Assembly: GCF_000455605.1 (NCBI RefSeq)
Contig: NC_017025.1
Coordinates: forward strand, 1,116,001-1,180,000
Length of the DNA stretch: 64,000 bases
DNA from: Flavobacterium indicum GPTSA100-9 = DSM 17447
GTDB lineage: Bacteria; Bacteroidota; Bacteroidia; Flavobacteriales; Flavobacteriaceae
Direction of reading: 5' to 3'
Under the pieces are notes generated by a model, which searched no databases, was not told where the DNA came from, and worked only from the letters and a program-made list of their open reading frames with translations. Within the stretch, counting starts at the first letter, position 1. Every line of letters begins with the position of its first letter. The position numbers were made by a program, and so were the translations under genes. Shown piece after piece: positions 7,092-15,788 of the stretch.

Positions 7092-7124
7092 TTTCTACTG
7101 TCGTCTTAACGTTTCGCTATACTT

Positions 7125-7200
7125 GCACCTAACTAGTATATATGCGAAGCTTTCTGACTACTTTTGTACCATATTGGCAAGATAGGCGAAAGTTTTTGCA
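7125..7200. other. Upstream boundary of the cassette array
   Basis: GCACCTAAC at 7125-7133 is the complement of GTTAGGTGC at 6350-6358 and marks the 5' end of the last cassette. Beyond it no full attC arm is found. TTGGCAAGATAGGCGAA (about 7174-7190) resembles half of an attC arm (TTGGCAAGATTGCGAA) in opposite orientation and could be a remnant or an attI-like site. From 7200 to 7276 I see only AT-rich sequence. Confidence 0.4.
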
Positions 7201-7276
7201 TTTTTTTGTACTCAAATATACAAATCATTTTATTTGTTTTGTAAGAATTAATTATTTTTTTTCTAAGTAATAGCAT

Positions 7277-7307
7277 AAAAAAAAGACTACCTCAGTAGTC
7301 TTTTTTT
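7277..7307 (-). terminator. Rho-independent terminator after the DUF349 gene
   Basis: Stem GACTAC (7285-7290), loop CTCA, GTAGTC (7295-7300), flanked by A and T runs. On the minus strand the T run follows the stem, next to the stop codon of the gene ending at 7309. Confidence 0.85.
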
Positions 7308-7308
7308 A

Positions 7309-9183
7309 TTATGCTAAATTGTTTAGTTTTTTTAGTTTTTCTTTCCAAAGTTTTAATTCTTCTTTATTTCTATCAATGCTTTTGTGAACTTCTTTTATAA
7401 ATGGATTGTCACTTTTCGCATTGCTGATGAACTGAATGTTATTTTCTAACTGAATGATTTCACTTTGTAGTTCGTCAATTTTTCTTCGAATAAATAATTG
7501 CTCATTTACTAAAGCTCGTTGGTCATTACCTTCTGAAAGTTGGTCTAAGCGATTGGCAAATTTCATCATTTCTGAATCTTTTTTCGATAGACTTAGTTTT
7601 TCAAATAAAGCATCTAGTATTTTATTAAACTTGCCTTCAATATGACGTCTGTTTTGTGGTACTTTACCCAATTCTTTCCAAGCGGCAATATGTCCTTTTA
7701 TAGCATCTAAGTCGGTTTTGTGTTCACCAACTAATTCGAAAGTTTTTAAGTTTTCTAAATACTCTTTTTTTCTTTCAAATGCTGCCACTTCTGCTTCAAT
7801 TTCACCTTTTCTTGAATCGTGTAATCGATCAAAGTAGGCGTTACATATTTGTTTGAATTCTGCCCAAATCTCATCTGAATTTTTACGAGGTACGTGCCCA
7901 ATTTTTTTCCAGTCCTCTTGAATTTGTTTCATTATTGGAGTGGCTGTCTCAAAATCATTGGTCTCTGTAAAAGATTTTGCTTTTTCAATTAACGCCAATT
8001 TGCGTTCTAAATTATGTTGTTGCTCGTTTTTTATGTCTTTGTAGAATGAATTCTTAGTAGCATTAAAATTACGAACGGCTAATTTAAAGTTGTTCCAAGT
8101 TTCTTCTGTGGCTTCAGCAGGAACTCTGCCTGTGTTGAAAAAATCTTGTCGAAAAGCTTCCATTTTAGCTATTTGTTTTTGCCAATCGGAATGTGTTGAT
8201 ACCGTTTCTTGACTTAATTGATATATTTGAGCAATGATAGTGTTTTTTTGTGCTAAATTTTGTAATTCTCTTTCTCTAGCTTGTGCTAACATTTGTTCAC
8301 GTTTGTCGTGCATTTGTTTTGTTACTTCGCTAAATTCTGCCCAAATTCGTTCTCTATGTTCTTTATCAACAGGTCCAATTTCTTCTTTCCAAACACGGTG
8401 CAATAATTGTAATTCACGGAAGGCTTTGGTTAAATCGGTTTCCTGTAAAAGTTGTTTTGATTTAGCAATAATATTTAATTTTTGTTCTAAGTTATTTTTA
8501 AAATCAGCATCTCGAACTTCTTTGTCTAAATGTACTAATTCGTAAAAACGATCGGTATGAAAATGAAAGTTGTTCCAAATTAAATTGTATTTGTCTTTTG
8601 GAATGGCACCCGCTTTTTTCCAACGATCACGAATGTCATTGAATTTTTTGAACATATCCGACATGTTGCTTTCACCATTGTCAATCAACGCTTTTAATTC
8701 TTCAATTAAATTTGTACGTTCTACAAAATTTGCTTTTAATTGGTTTTGAATTTGATTGAAATGCTTTGTTCTACGTGCTTTATATTCGTCAAAAATATGG
8801 TCAAATTTTACTTTTAATGGAGAATGATATTCAAATTCTGCAGTACCATCATTCTGTTCATAAAATTCCTTACGTTTTTCATCAATAAAATGATGAAATT
8901 TATCCATGAAAGATTTACGTACTTCTTCTACGTGATTTTTAATTGCAGCTATTTTATCGTGTGCTAATAAAGTAGAAAGTTCGTCAACTAATTCTTCCAT
9001 TGAAAGCGCCTCATAATTTTTGGCAGGAATTTCAATATTTTCATGAATTGAGCCATTTTCACTAGCTTCTGCTAAGTGATTTTCCATTGCTTCTTCAGCA
9101 GAAATTTCTACAACATTTTCAATTGGCTCGATACTGTTTTGTCCGTCTGCTTGCGGCAGGTTATCATTCATTTCTTCTAACAT
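7309..9183 (-). CDS. DUF349 domain protein
   Basis: The product has 624 residues. After an acidic, low-complexity N-terminus (about 60 residues) it has repeated helical units of about 70 residues with the DUF349 signature of Trp-rich helices: FNDIRDRWKKAGAIPKDKYN, LQLLHRVWKEEIGPVDKEHR, MKQIQEDWKKIGHVPRKNSD, HIAAWKELGKVPQNRRHIEG. A coiled-coil tail (IDELQSEIIQLENNIQ) ends the protein. No enzymatic motif is seen; the family is of unknown role and probably cytoplasmic. It follows aroE by 89 bases, a neighbour pair I associate with flavobacteria. A strong terminator follows it. Confidence 0.85.
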   Translation of the reverse strand: MLEEMNDNLPQADGQNSIEPIENVVEISAEEAMENHLAEASENGSIHENIEIPAKNYEALSMEELVDELSTLLAHDKIAAIKNHVEEVRKSFMDKFHHFIDEKRKEFYEQNDGTAEFEYHSPLKVKFDHIFDEYKARRTKHFNQIQNQLKANFVERTNLIEELKALIDNGESNMSDMFKKFNDIRDRWKKAGAIPKDKYNLIWNNFHFHTDRFYELVHLDKEVRDADFKNNLEQKLNIIAKSKQLLQETDLTKAFRELQLLHRVWKEEIGPVDKEHRERIWAEFSEVTKQMHDKREQMLAQARERELQNLAQKNTIIAQIYQLSQETVSTHSDWQKQIAKMEAFRQDFFNTGRVPAEATEETWNNFKLAVRNFNATKNSFYKDIKNEQQHNLERKLALIEKAKSFTETNDFETATPIMKQIQEDWKKIGHVPRKNSDEIWAEFKQICNAYFDRLHDSRKGEIEAEVAAFERKKEYLENLKTFELVGEHKTDLDAIKGHIAAWKELGKVPQNRRHIEGKFNKILDALFEKLSLSKKDSEMMKFANRLDQLSEGNDQRALVNEQLFIRRKIDELQSEIIQLENNIQFISNAKSDNPFIKEVHKSIDRNKEELKLWKEKLKKLNNLA

Positions 9184-9272
9184 TTTTGGGATGTTTAAGG
9201 TTTATTAATGCTTCGAAGATACTAAAGCGTATTGAAAATTCAAAGAGTTTACTAGAATTTAGCGATAAAATG

Positions 9273-10031
9273 TTATTTATTCCAGATTTCCCAGCCTTTT
9301 TCTGCCTGAAAAACAAGCATTTCGTATCCGTTTTTAATGGTAGCACCATGTGCTTTTGCTTTCTTTAGGAAGGTTGTTTTTTCAGGGTTGTAAATTAAAT
9401 CAAAAGCTATATGTTGTGCAGTAAATAATGTATAATCTAATGATGGACAATCGTTTATGTTTGGATAAGTGCCTACAGGTGTGGTATTAACGATGATAGT
9501 GTATTCTGAAAATACTTCTGCATTTAAATCCTCATAACTGAACTCATATTCGTTAGGATTTCTGGATACAAAATCGAATTCAATATTTAGTTTTTTCAGT
9601 GCAAAAGCCACGGCTTTACTGGCACCACCTGTTCCTAAAATGAGCGCTTTTGTGTGGTGTTTTTTTAGTAATGGTTGTAAGGATTTTTTAAATCCATAAT
9701 AATCGGTGTTGTATCCTTTTAATTTTTTCTTTTTTGAAACCGTAATGCAATTTACTGCTCCAATTTTTTTTGCCTTTTTAGAAATTTTATCCAAATAGGG
9801 CAGTATTGCTTCTTTATAAGGAATGGTTACATTTAAACCCACTAACCCTTTTGTATTTTCTATTAATTTTGGAAATTCACGTAGCGATTCTAAATCGTAA
9901 TTTGCATAGTTACAATTGTCAAAAAAGTTTTGTTCAAACTTATCTGTAAAATATTTTTTTGAAAAAGAATAGCTGATGTTTCTACCAATCAGTCCAAATT
10001 GTCTTTGTTTTTTGATTTTCTTTTTCTTCAT
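9273..10031 (-). CDS. aroE: Shikimate dehydrogenase
   Basis: It reduces 3-dehydroshikimate to shikimate with NADPH in aromatic amino acid synthesis. Family motifs are intact: GRNISYSFSKKYF for substrate binding, NVTIPYKE with the catalytic Lys, GAVNCI, GYNTDYYGF, GTGGASKAV for the nucleotide, NTTPVGTYP and NGYEMLVFQA near the end. The length (252) is normal. The frame allows a start three codons earlier (10040), but MKKKKIKK is the more usual kind of beginning. It is the last gene of a close-packed minus-strand group with the leucine-rich protein, DedA and TPR genes. Confidence 0.92.
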   Translation of the reverse strand: MKKKKIKKQRQFGLIGRNISYSFSKKYFTDKFEQNFFDNCNYANYDLESLREFPKLIENTKGLVGLNVTIPYKEAILPYLDKISKKAKKIGAVNCITVSKKKKLKGYNTDYYGFKKSLQPLLKKHHTKALILGTGGASKAVAFALKKLNIEFDFVSRNPNEYEFSYEDLNAEVFSEYTIIVNTTPVGTYPNINDCPSLDYTLFTAQHIAFDLIYNPEKTTFLKKAKAHGATIKNGYEMLVFQAEKGWEIWNK

Positions 10032-10058
10032 AATATGCAAATAAAAATAGTTGTAATT

Positions 10059-10490
10059 TTATTCAAATAGTATTTTGCATGAAGGAATGTCTACCTTCAA
10101 TTGTTTCTCAAAATTAACTAAAAATTCGTTAGGAATTGAAGTGTTAAAAAGGATTAATTCTTTTAATTTTTTCAAATTTAGTAGGGAAGAAGGTAAACTT
10201 TTAATTGTTGTTCCAGAAAAACTTATACTTTTTAATTCTCTTAAATTACCTATGAAATCGGGTATTTCGGTGATTTCAAAATCGGTAAAATAAAGAATTT
10301 CTAGGTTTGTCATTTTTTCAATTTCTTTCGGGAAATCACTGATTTCTTCCTCAGTTAAATAACTGTTTAATTGCAATGATTTAACTTTCAACGGTTCTTT
10401 TGTTGCTTCTTCTAATGAAGTACATTTTACACATTGTGCAAAAGATAAAGAGCTGAAGGATAGTAGGAGTAAGAAAATAAGTTGTTTCAT
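10059..10490 (-). CDS. Secreted leucine-rich-repeat protein
   Basis: The product has 143 residues with a signal peptide (MKQLIFLLLLSFSSLSFAQ). It then carries about three leucine-rich repeats of about 23 residues: LEILYFTDFEITEIPDFIGN, LKSISFSGTTIKSLPSSLLN and LKELILFNTSIPNEF. Two Cys (CVKC) open the mature part and one (SCKILFE) closes it. It is probably a periplasmic or surface binding protein with an unknown ligand. The start overlaps the end of the DedA gene by four bases, so the two are translationally coupled. Confidence 0.8.
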   Translation of the reverse strand: MKQLIFLLLLSFSSLSFAQCVKCTSLEEATKEPLKVKSLQLNSYLTEEEISDFPKEIEKMTNLEILYFTDFEITEIPDFIGNLRELKSISFSGTTIKSLPSSLLNLKKLKELILFNTSIPNEFLVNFEKQLKVDIPSCKILFE

Positions 10491-11131
10491 CCCTTTTTTA
10501 GTTTTGCCTGAAACATTTTTATAAAAATGGGAGCAATGGAAACTATTACAATCCCTAATACAACTTTTTCAAAATTATTTTTAACAAGGTCGATTTGTCC
10601 TAAAAAATACCCTAGAAATGTGATAGAAATTACCCAGATAAATGCACCAGCGATACAGTTTACAATGTAGGTTTTGTATTTCATGCTTCCAGCACCTGCA
10701 ACGAAAGGAGCAATGGTTCTGACTATAGGAACAAATCGAGCTAAAATAACTGCTTTTCCTCCGTTTTTTTCAAAGAATTCTTCTGTTTTAGTAATGTATT
10801 CTTTTTTAAGAAAAAGGATTTTCTTTTTTTCTTTTATAAATTCACCAAATTTATGCCCTACAAAATAGTTTAAATTATCGCCTAATAGCGCTGCAATTAT
10901 TAGTAAAGGAATAATGATGGCAATACTTAATTTTCCTGTTGTAGCTGCAATAACTCCAATAGCAAAAAGCATGGAATCTCCTGGTAATAGCGGCATGATA
11001 ACAAAGCCTGTTTCTACAAATACAACTAAAAATAAGATGACGTAAATTAAGGTGTTATACTGATCAATTAATTGGTTAATAACGGTTAAAGGGTCTTTTA
11101 AAAAATGCAATAAAAAATCGATAATTTCCAT
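10487..11131 (-). CDS. DedA family membrane protein
   Basis: The product has 214 residues, with the DedA/VTT fold of the inner membrane, a family linked to lipid-carrier transport and membrane homeostasis. Signature stretches are FVETGFVIMPLLPGDSMLF, GDNLNYFVGHKFGE, FFEKNGGKAVILARFVPIVR and TIAPFVAGAGSM, with the conserved Arg residues of the reentrant loop (ARF, VRT). Four to five membrane segments are visible. It follows the TPR gene by eight bases and overlaps the next gene by four. Confidence 0.88.
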   Translation of the reverse strand: MEIIDFLLHFLKDPLTVINQLIDQYNTLIYVILFLVVFVETGFVIMPLLPGDSMLFAIGVIAATTGKLSIAIIIPLLIIAALLGDNLNYFVGHKFGEFIKEKKKILFLKKEYITKTEEFFEKNGGKAVILARFVPIVRTIAPFVAGAGSMKYKTYIVNCIAGAFIWVISITFLGYFLGQIDLVKNNFEKVVLGIVIVSIAPIFIKMFQAKLKKG

Positions 11132-11139
11132 TTTGAGGC

Positions 11140-12528
11140 TTATAGGTTATTGTTATTTATGGTGCGTTGAATCAATTCATTATCCCAAACATAAGGAAAT
11201 AAATCTTTCAAAATATAATTTTTTTGTGGTTCGTAGGATAAGGCAATTTGTAAAAAGTGTAAAGCTATGTCTGTTTCAGAAAGTGTCATGTGTAGCCCTA
11301 CCAATCTATAGTAGATTTCAGTTTCTTTCACATGAGTTTCACTTCCTTTATTTAAAATTTCAATGGCTGCTTCAGTTTCTCCTAAAAGGTATAAAACATC
11401 ACTCCAACATAAAAAATTATCCAATTCATCATTACCTAATTCAAAAGCTTTTCGATAACCAACTTCAGCTTCTTCAAAGAAATTTAGGAACTGATTAATA
11501 GTAGCATAACGTCTCCAATATAATGCATTTTCATTGTCAATTCCCAAGGCTTTATTAGCGTAATATAGGGCTTTTTGATAATTTTTTTGGCGCAGATAAA
11601 AATCGGTTAATGCAATCCAAGCTTTATCTAAAAGTGGGTCTTCATGTACTGTTTTTAAATAGAAGTTTAGTGCTTCTTCATTGTTACCTAACCTTTCATA
11701 GCATTTTCCAATTCGCAATAACGCAAATGATGTTGGGTCATCAAGTTCCATTGTAATGGTATAACAATCAATAGCTCCTTGATAGTTACCTAGTTTTTCT
11801 AATGATTTTGCTTTTTCTAAAAAGGCACCTAAAAATCCTTCGTCAATTAAACAAGCATAGTCAAATGCCCAAACCGCTTTTTCGTAATTTTTTAATGCAT
11901 AATATTGACGTCCTAATTGATGCCAAGCTACTTCACTATAAGGGTTTTTATCAATAAACTTATCTAAATACTTAATGGCTTCTTCATTTTGATCTAGGAA
12001 ATCAAAACAATAAACCACATTGTAAAGTGCAGAATAGTCTTCTTCATCTAATTCTAAACATTTGATGAAGTTTTCTTTGGCTAATTCTAAATTGTCCATG
12101 AAAAGATATTCCATTCCAATCATGGAATAAACATCTGCTTCATCTTCAGTATATTTTAAGGCTAAAAATAAGTTTTCAATGGCTTTATCGTGCTGATCTC
12201 TTTTTGAACAAATATTGGCACGCTGAATGTATATTTCTTCATTGGTTGGCTCAATGGCATATAATTCATTCAACAATTTTTCGGCATGTTCTAATTTATC
12301 TTCATAAACCAACATTTCAACCTGAACGAGCTTTAAACCTGTAGATTTTGGATGTTGTTCTAAACCTAATTTAAGTGCTCTTTTGGCTAAATTCATTCGG
12401 CCTGTATCCATATAATGCAGGATAATGTCTTCAAATTCTTCTGAATCAAAGAAAAAAACTTTGTTGGTTTTTAACATGGATTCGAATTTAGACAAGGATA
12501 GGCTGTTATCTTCTTCATCATGACTCAT
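11140..12528 (-). CDS. TPR repeat protein
   Basis: The product has 462 residues built of about ten tetratricopeptide repeats, for example ALKYTEDEADVYSMIGMEYL, CLELDEEDYSALYNVVYCF, NPYSEVAWHQLGRQYYALKN and DPLLDKAWIALTDFYLRQKN. There is no signal peptide, so it is probably a cytoplasmic scaffold. The frame opens two codons earlier (MN before MSHDEED); I chose MSHDEED as the more likely start. It heads the tight minus-strand run TPR, DedA, LRR, aroE. The partner is unknown. Confidence 0.82.
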   Translation of the reverse strand: MSHDEEDNSLSLSKFESMLKTNKVFFFDSEEFEDIILHYMDTGRMNLAKRALKLGLEQHPKSTGLKLVQVEMLVYEDKLEHAEKLLNELYAIEPTNEEIYIQRANICSKRDQHDKAIENLFLALKYTEDEADVYSMIGMEYLFMDNLELAKENFIKCLELDEEDYSALYNVVYCFDFLDQNEEAIKYLDKFIDKNPYSEVAWHQLGRQYYALKNYEKAVWAFDYACLIDEGFLGAFLEKAKSLEKLGNYQGAIDCYTITMELDDPTSFALLRIGKCYERLGNNEEALNFYLKTVHEDPLLDKAWIALTDFYLRQKNYQKALYYANKALGIDNENALYWRRYATINQFLNFFEEAEVGYRKAFELGNDELDNFLCWSDVLYLLGETEAAIEILNKGSETHVKETEIYYRLVGLHMTLSETDIALHFLQIALSYEPQKNYILKDLFPYVWDNELIQRTINNNNL

Positions 12529-12696
12529 ATTCATAGCAATGAGTTTATTAGTTTACATTAATAAAATTACGCATTAATAACAGTACAATTTCCTTGCCAA
12601 CTAATTGTTTTGAACAATTTAATTAACAAATTGAGGGATAGTATAAAACTTTTTTAAAAAAATAAAAGTTGGGTTGAAATATTGATTTTGTTTTAA

Positions 12697-13890
12697 TTAC
12701 AATCGGTATTCTTTTTGCACTTCATCCATTACCTCAAGCAATAGTTGACATCCTTCTTCTATTTCCTGATTTGAAACAGTAAGAGGAGGAGTAATGCGAA
12801 TGGCTTTTCCTTCAAACAATAACCAAAATAGAATTAGACCTCGATGATGACAACGCAAAATAATTTCAGTAGTAATATCCGGACTTTCTGTCATAGCGGC
12901 TAACATTAATCCTTTTCCTCGAACTTCTGTAATTAACGGATGAACTAATAATTCTCTGAATAACTTTTCTTTTTCTAAAGTTTCAGCCATTAAGGTAGTT
13001 TCTAAAACTTCTTGTAGTGTTGCTAAACACGCTGCTGCAATTACGGGATGTCCACCAAATGTTGTAATATGTCCTAGTTTAGGGTCGTGGCTTAATAAAT
13101 CCATCATTTCTGCCGATGCCGTAAAAGCACCAACGGGCATTCCTCCGCCCATTCCTTTTCCCATAATAACAATATCGGGTACAATTCCGTAATTTTCAAA
13201 GCCAAATAATTTACCAGTTCGACCAAATCCGGGTTGAATTTCATCAATAATAAGTAAGGCACCCACTTCATTGCAACGCTTTCTGACTTTGATTAAAAAA
13301 TCGTTTTCAGGTTGAATAAATCCGGCTCCTCCTTGAATTGATTCAAGAATAATTCCGGCAGTTTTGGTCGTGATTTTTTCTAAATCGGCTTCATTGTTAA
13401 AGGTAATAAAGTCCACATCGGGAATTAACGGTCGGAATATTTGTTTTCGTTCTTCAAATCCCATGACACTCATGCTTCCCATTGTATTACCGTGATAAGC
13501 ATTGAAACATGAAATTAATTGACTTCTTCCTGTTACTCTACGCGCCAATTTTAAAGCTCCTTCTGTTGCTTCCGTTCCTGAATTAACCAAATAAGTTTTG
13601 TTCAGTGTTGAAGGCATATTTTGAGCCAATAATTTACATAATTCTGTTGCCGGATGTTGGGCATATTCTCCATACACCATGACATGTGCATATTTGTCTA
13701 ACTGATTTTTTATAGCATCATTAACTCTTGGGTGTTGGTGTCCTAAAGTACATGCTGAAACACCTGCAACAAAATCTAAATACTTTGTGCCTTTTGTATC
13801 ATAAATGTAACTTCCTTTTGCATGAGAAATTTCCATGGCTAACGGATGAGGTGAAGTTTGTGCTTGGTATTTAAAAAAATCGGTTAACAT
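12697..13890 (-). CDS. Class III PLP-dependent aminotransferase
   Basis: The product has 397 residues. Class III (acetylornithine/ornithine/4-aminobutyrate type) motifs are present: GTKYLDFVAGVSACTLGH, VNSGTEATEGALKLARR, CFNAYHGNTMGSMSVMG, LIIDEIQPGFGRTGKLFGFE with the Asp that contacts the cofactor, and IVIMGKGMGGGMPVGAF, whose Lys should form the Schiff base. The substrate is uncertain: no arginine-synthesis genes are near, so I do not call it argD. It lies 38 bases after the OstA-like gene and may share its transcript. Confidence 0.85.
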   Translation of the reverse strand: MLTDFFKYQAQTSPHPLAMEISHAKGSYIYDTKGTKYLDFVAGVSACTLGHQHPRVNDAIKNQLDKYAHVMVYGEYAQHPATELCKLLAQNMPSTLNKTYLVNSGTEATEGALKLARRVTGRSQLISCFNAYHGNTMGSMSVMGFEERKQIFRPLIPDVDFITFNNEADLEKITTKTAGIILESIQGGAGFIQPENDFLIKVRKRCNEVGALLIIDEIQPGFGRTGKLFGFENYGIVPDIVIMGKGMGGGMPVGAFTASAEMMDLLSHDPKLGHITTFGGHPVIAAACLATLQEVLETTLMAETLEKEKLFRELLVHPLITEVRGKGLMLAAMTESPDITTEIILRCHHRGLILFWLLFEGKAIRITPPLTVSNQEIEEGCQLLLEVMDEVQKEYRL

Positions 13891-13928
13891 GAAAAATAAG
13901 GTATTATTGTTTTTTAAGTAAAGTAAAT

Positions 13929-15686
13929 TTATTTTTTCACTTTCTTAGTCGTTTCTTTTTTAGTTGATTGTTTTTCAGAAACTTTTTTATCGTCTTTCTT
14001 CTTGTTTTTATCGTAGTTCAATGTTTCCTTAAGAACATCCATAGGTTTAGCTTCTGCTTTTTCATTTTTCTTTTTGTCTTCCTGGACTTTTTCATCAAGT
14101 GCTAATTCCTCTGGTGGAAAAATATCTTCTTTCGATTTTATTTTTTCGTCATTTCTCCAAATAAAACCTCTTAATTTTCGAGCATTTTCTGGATATTTTT
14201 CTTCTGGATAGGTTTCGCTTTCGGGATTTACAAAAGAGGTAATTTCTACTATTTGGTTGTTTTCTAATTTCATATTAATTTTACTAGAAACGCCTTTGTC
14301 TATACCTACTAAATCATTGTTTTCATCATACATATAATAGATTTTTTCGGTGTTTTTAACCAAATCTACTTCGTAGAGTTTATTATCTTTCAATTTACCA
14401 TACAAGAATTGCCCTTTTACCTGATTAAAGCCATTACCTATGGTGTCTTTTTGTATTAAAAAAGCATTGTTTAATACTTTTAAAGAGTCTAATTGTTCGG
14501 TTTTATTATTTCCAATTAAATGAATTTCATCGCCTGTCATTTGGCTATCTTGACTCCAAATTACAGGTCTGCCAATTAATTTAGTTAGAGCATTTTTATT
14601 GTTTGAATGAATGGAATCACATTTTCCACTCATGTCAGATTTTATAAATCGAACGTTGTTAAAAGCTCTAATAGTTCGATCTTCAGGCGCTCCGGTTACT
14701 AATATTCTTTTACCGTGTAAATGTAAACTATCATTCGTTTTTTTATCTACTAATGTAGAAACTAAAGCTTTTTTAGTAATAAACATTGAATCTTTTTTTG
14801 TACCACCAATGTTCCTGTATATTTCAGCATAATGTCCGCGCGCAATCATGTTATTGACTGTATCGGTTATTTTGACATTATTTTTTGCAAAAGCAAAATT
14901 TTTCTTTCGGTCGTAGTCAATCAAATCACCTTCAATCGTTCTATTGTTGTATTTGATATTCGATTTTCCTTTGAGTTTGGCTACATGATTTTTAGTGTCG
15001 TAAAATCCATTGGTTGTATTAATTGTATCGGTCTTGCTAATAATTGTTGAAGGACCATATACGTAGGCATGGCCTGAATTGTCATAAAAATCTAAGTTAT
15101 TCGTTTTAATAGTACTTTTTGGATTTACTACCGTTACTGCAGTTTTAAAAGCGTATTTTTTTTGGTTAATATAATAACGCCCCGATTTACTTTTTAAAAT
15201 ATTATCTTTATTTGTAATCGTTCCATAACTGTTGTAATAGGCTTGTTGTATTTTTCTATCTAATCTTATAGTATCTGTTACCAATTGAGAATCGGGTGAA
15301 GACATTTGCACATTTCCTGTTGCAAAAGCCCTTTCTGTTTTTCCGTCATATTCTGCATATTGGCTAGTCATATTGATTGTATCGCCCTGAGTAATTCGAA
15401 CATTTCCAAAAGCTTTTATGTATTCTTCTTCGTGAAAATAATAGGCTTTGTTACAAAAAATGTTTGCACCATTATGTTCCACTTGAATGTTACCAGCATA
15501 AACGATTGCACCCGGTACTTCTGTTTCATTTCGATCAATAAAATCAGAATGAATAAGGTTAATTTTTCCTTTTTGATTGGTTGAATTTGAATTGGTATTC
15601 AACATATCTTTTTCAAGAATTTTACCTTGAGCAAATGAAAAGCTTAAAATTAAACAGCTTACAAATGATAGTATATATTTTTTCAA
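13929..15686 (-). CDS. OstA/LptA-like outer-envelope protein
   Basis: The product has 585 residues with a signal peptide (MKKYILSFVSCLILSFSFAQ). Residues about 35-170 (LIHSDFIDRNETEVPGAIVY, NGANIFCNKAYYFHEEEY, TSQYAEYDGKTERAFATGNV) follow the OstA/LptA beta-jellyroll pattern that carries lipopolysaccharide across the periplasm; the pattern repeats through the middle (YDRKKNFAFAKNNVKITD, MTGDEIHLIGNNKTEQLDSL). The last 70 residues are Lys-rich and low complexity (KKNEKAEAKPMD, KKETTKKVKK). It is much longer than enterobacterial LptA, as usual for Bacteroidota OstA-like proteins. A role in LPS transport is inferred from the family. Confidence 0.82.
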   Translation of the reverse strand: MKKYILSFVSCLILSFSFAQGKILEKDMLNTNSNSTNQKGKINLIHSDFIDRNETEVPGAIVYAGNIQVEHNGANIFCNKAYYFHEEEYIKAFGNVRITQGDTINMTSQYAEYDGKTERAFATGNVQMSSPDSQLVTDTIRLDRKIQQAYYNSYGTITNKDNILKSKSGRYYINQKKYAFKTAVTVVNPKSTIKTNNLDFYDNSGHAYVYGPSTIISKTDTINTTNGFYDTKNHVAKLKGKSNIKYNNRTIEGDLIDYDRKKNFAFAKNNVKITDTVNNMIARGHYAEIYRNIGGTKKDSMFITKKALVSTLVDKKTNDSLHLHGKRILVTGAPEDRTIRAFNNVRFIKSDMSGKCDSIHSNNKNALTKLIGRPVIWSQDSQMTGDEIHLIGNNKTEQLDSLKVLNNAFLIQKDTIGNGFNQVKGQFLYGKLKDNKLYEVDLVKNTEKIYYMYDENNDLVGIDKGVSSKINMKLENNQIVEITSFVNPESETYPEEKYPENARKLRGFIWRNDEKIKSKEDIFPPEELALDEKVQEDKKKNEKAEAKPMDVLKETLNYDKNKKKDDKKVSEKQSTKKETTKKVKK

Positions 15687-15750
15687 TTTTTCGAATTTTC
15701 GTCAAATTTAAGTAAAATGTAGCATACCTGAATGTTGTTAAGATTTTTTT

Positions 15751-15781
15751 ATAAAATAAAAATCCCAACCGAAGTTGGGAT
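15751..15781 (-). terminator. Terminator after the leucine-rich type IX cargo gene
   Basis: Stem ATCCCAAC (15762-15769), loop CGAA, GTTGGGAT (15774-15781), followed on the minus strand by a T-rich run. The same hairpin sequence recurs at 18226-18245. Confidence 0.8.
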
Positions 15782-15788
15782 AGATAAT

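Larger units (their letters stand above)
1..7133 (-). mobile_element. Integron-like gene cassette array without visible integrase (CALIN type)
   Basis: Nine tandem minus-strand gene segments are separated by eight related 125-127 bp elements starting at 548, 1554, 2312, 3956, 4509, 5085, 5600 and 6229. Each element begins TAAC, ends GTTA and has imperfect inverted arms, like an attC site. Each segment between elements opens with GTTA-NNN-GY on its coding strand and closes with the complement of that same sequence, the core/inverse-core relation known for integron cassettes. Approximate cassettes on the plus strand are 551-1556, 1557-2314, 2315-3958, 3959-4511, 4512-5087, 5088-5602, 5603-6231 and 6232-7132, plus one cut by the left edge. 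The array abuts a core gene (DUF349) at its upstream end, and no intI gene is in the window. The core deviates from the classical GTTRRRY, so this is a non-canonical attC family. Confidence 0.75.

Noticed and set aside
9164..9349. Small gene between aroE and the DUF349 gene
   Set aside because: It overlaps the 3' end of aroE and the DUF349 start, and its translation has no family character.
12535..12696. Small RNA or missed gene between the TPR and aminotransferase genes
   Set aside because: Only AT-rich sequence was seen, with no open frame or clear hairpin.
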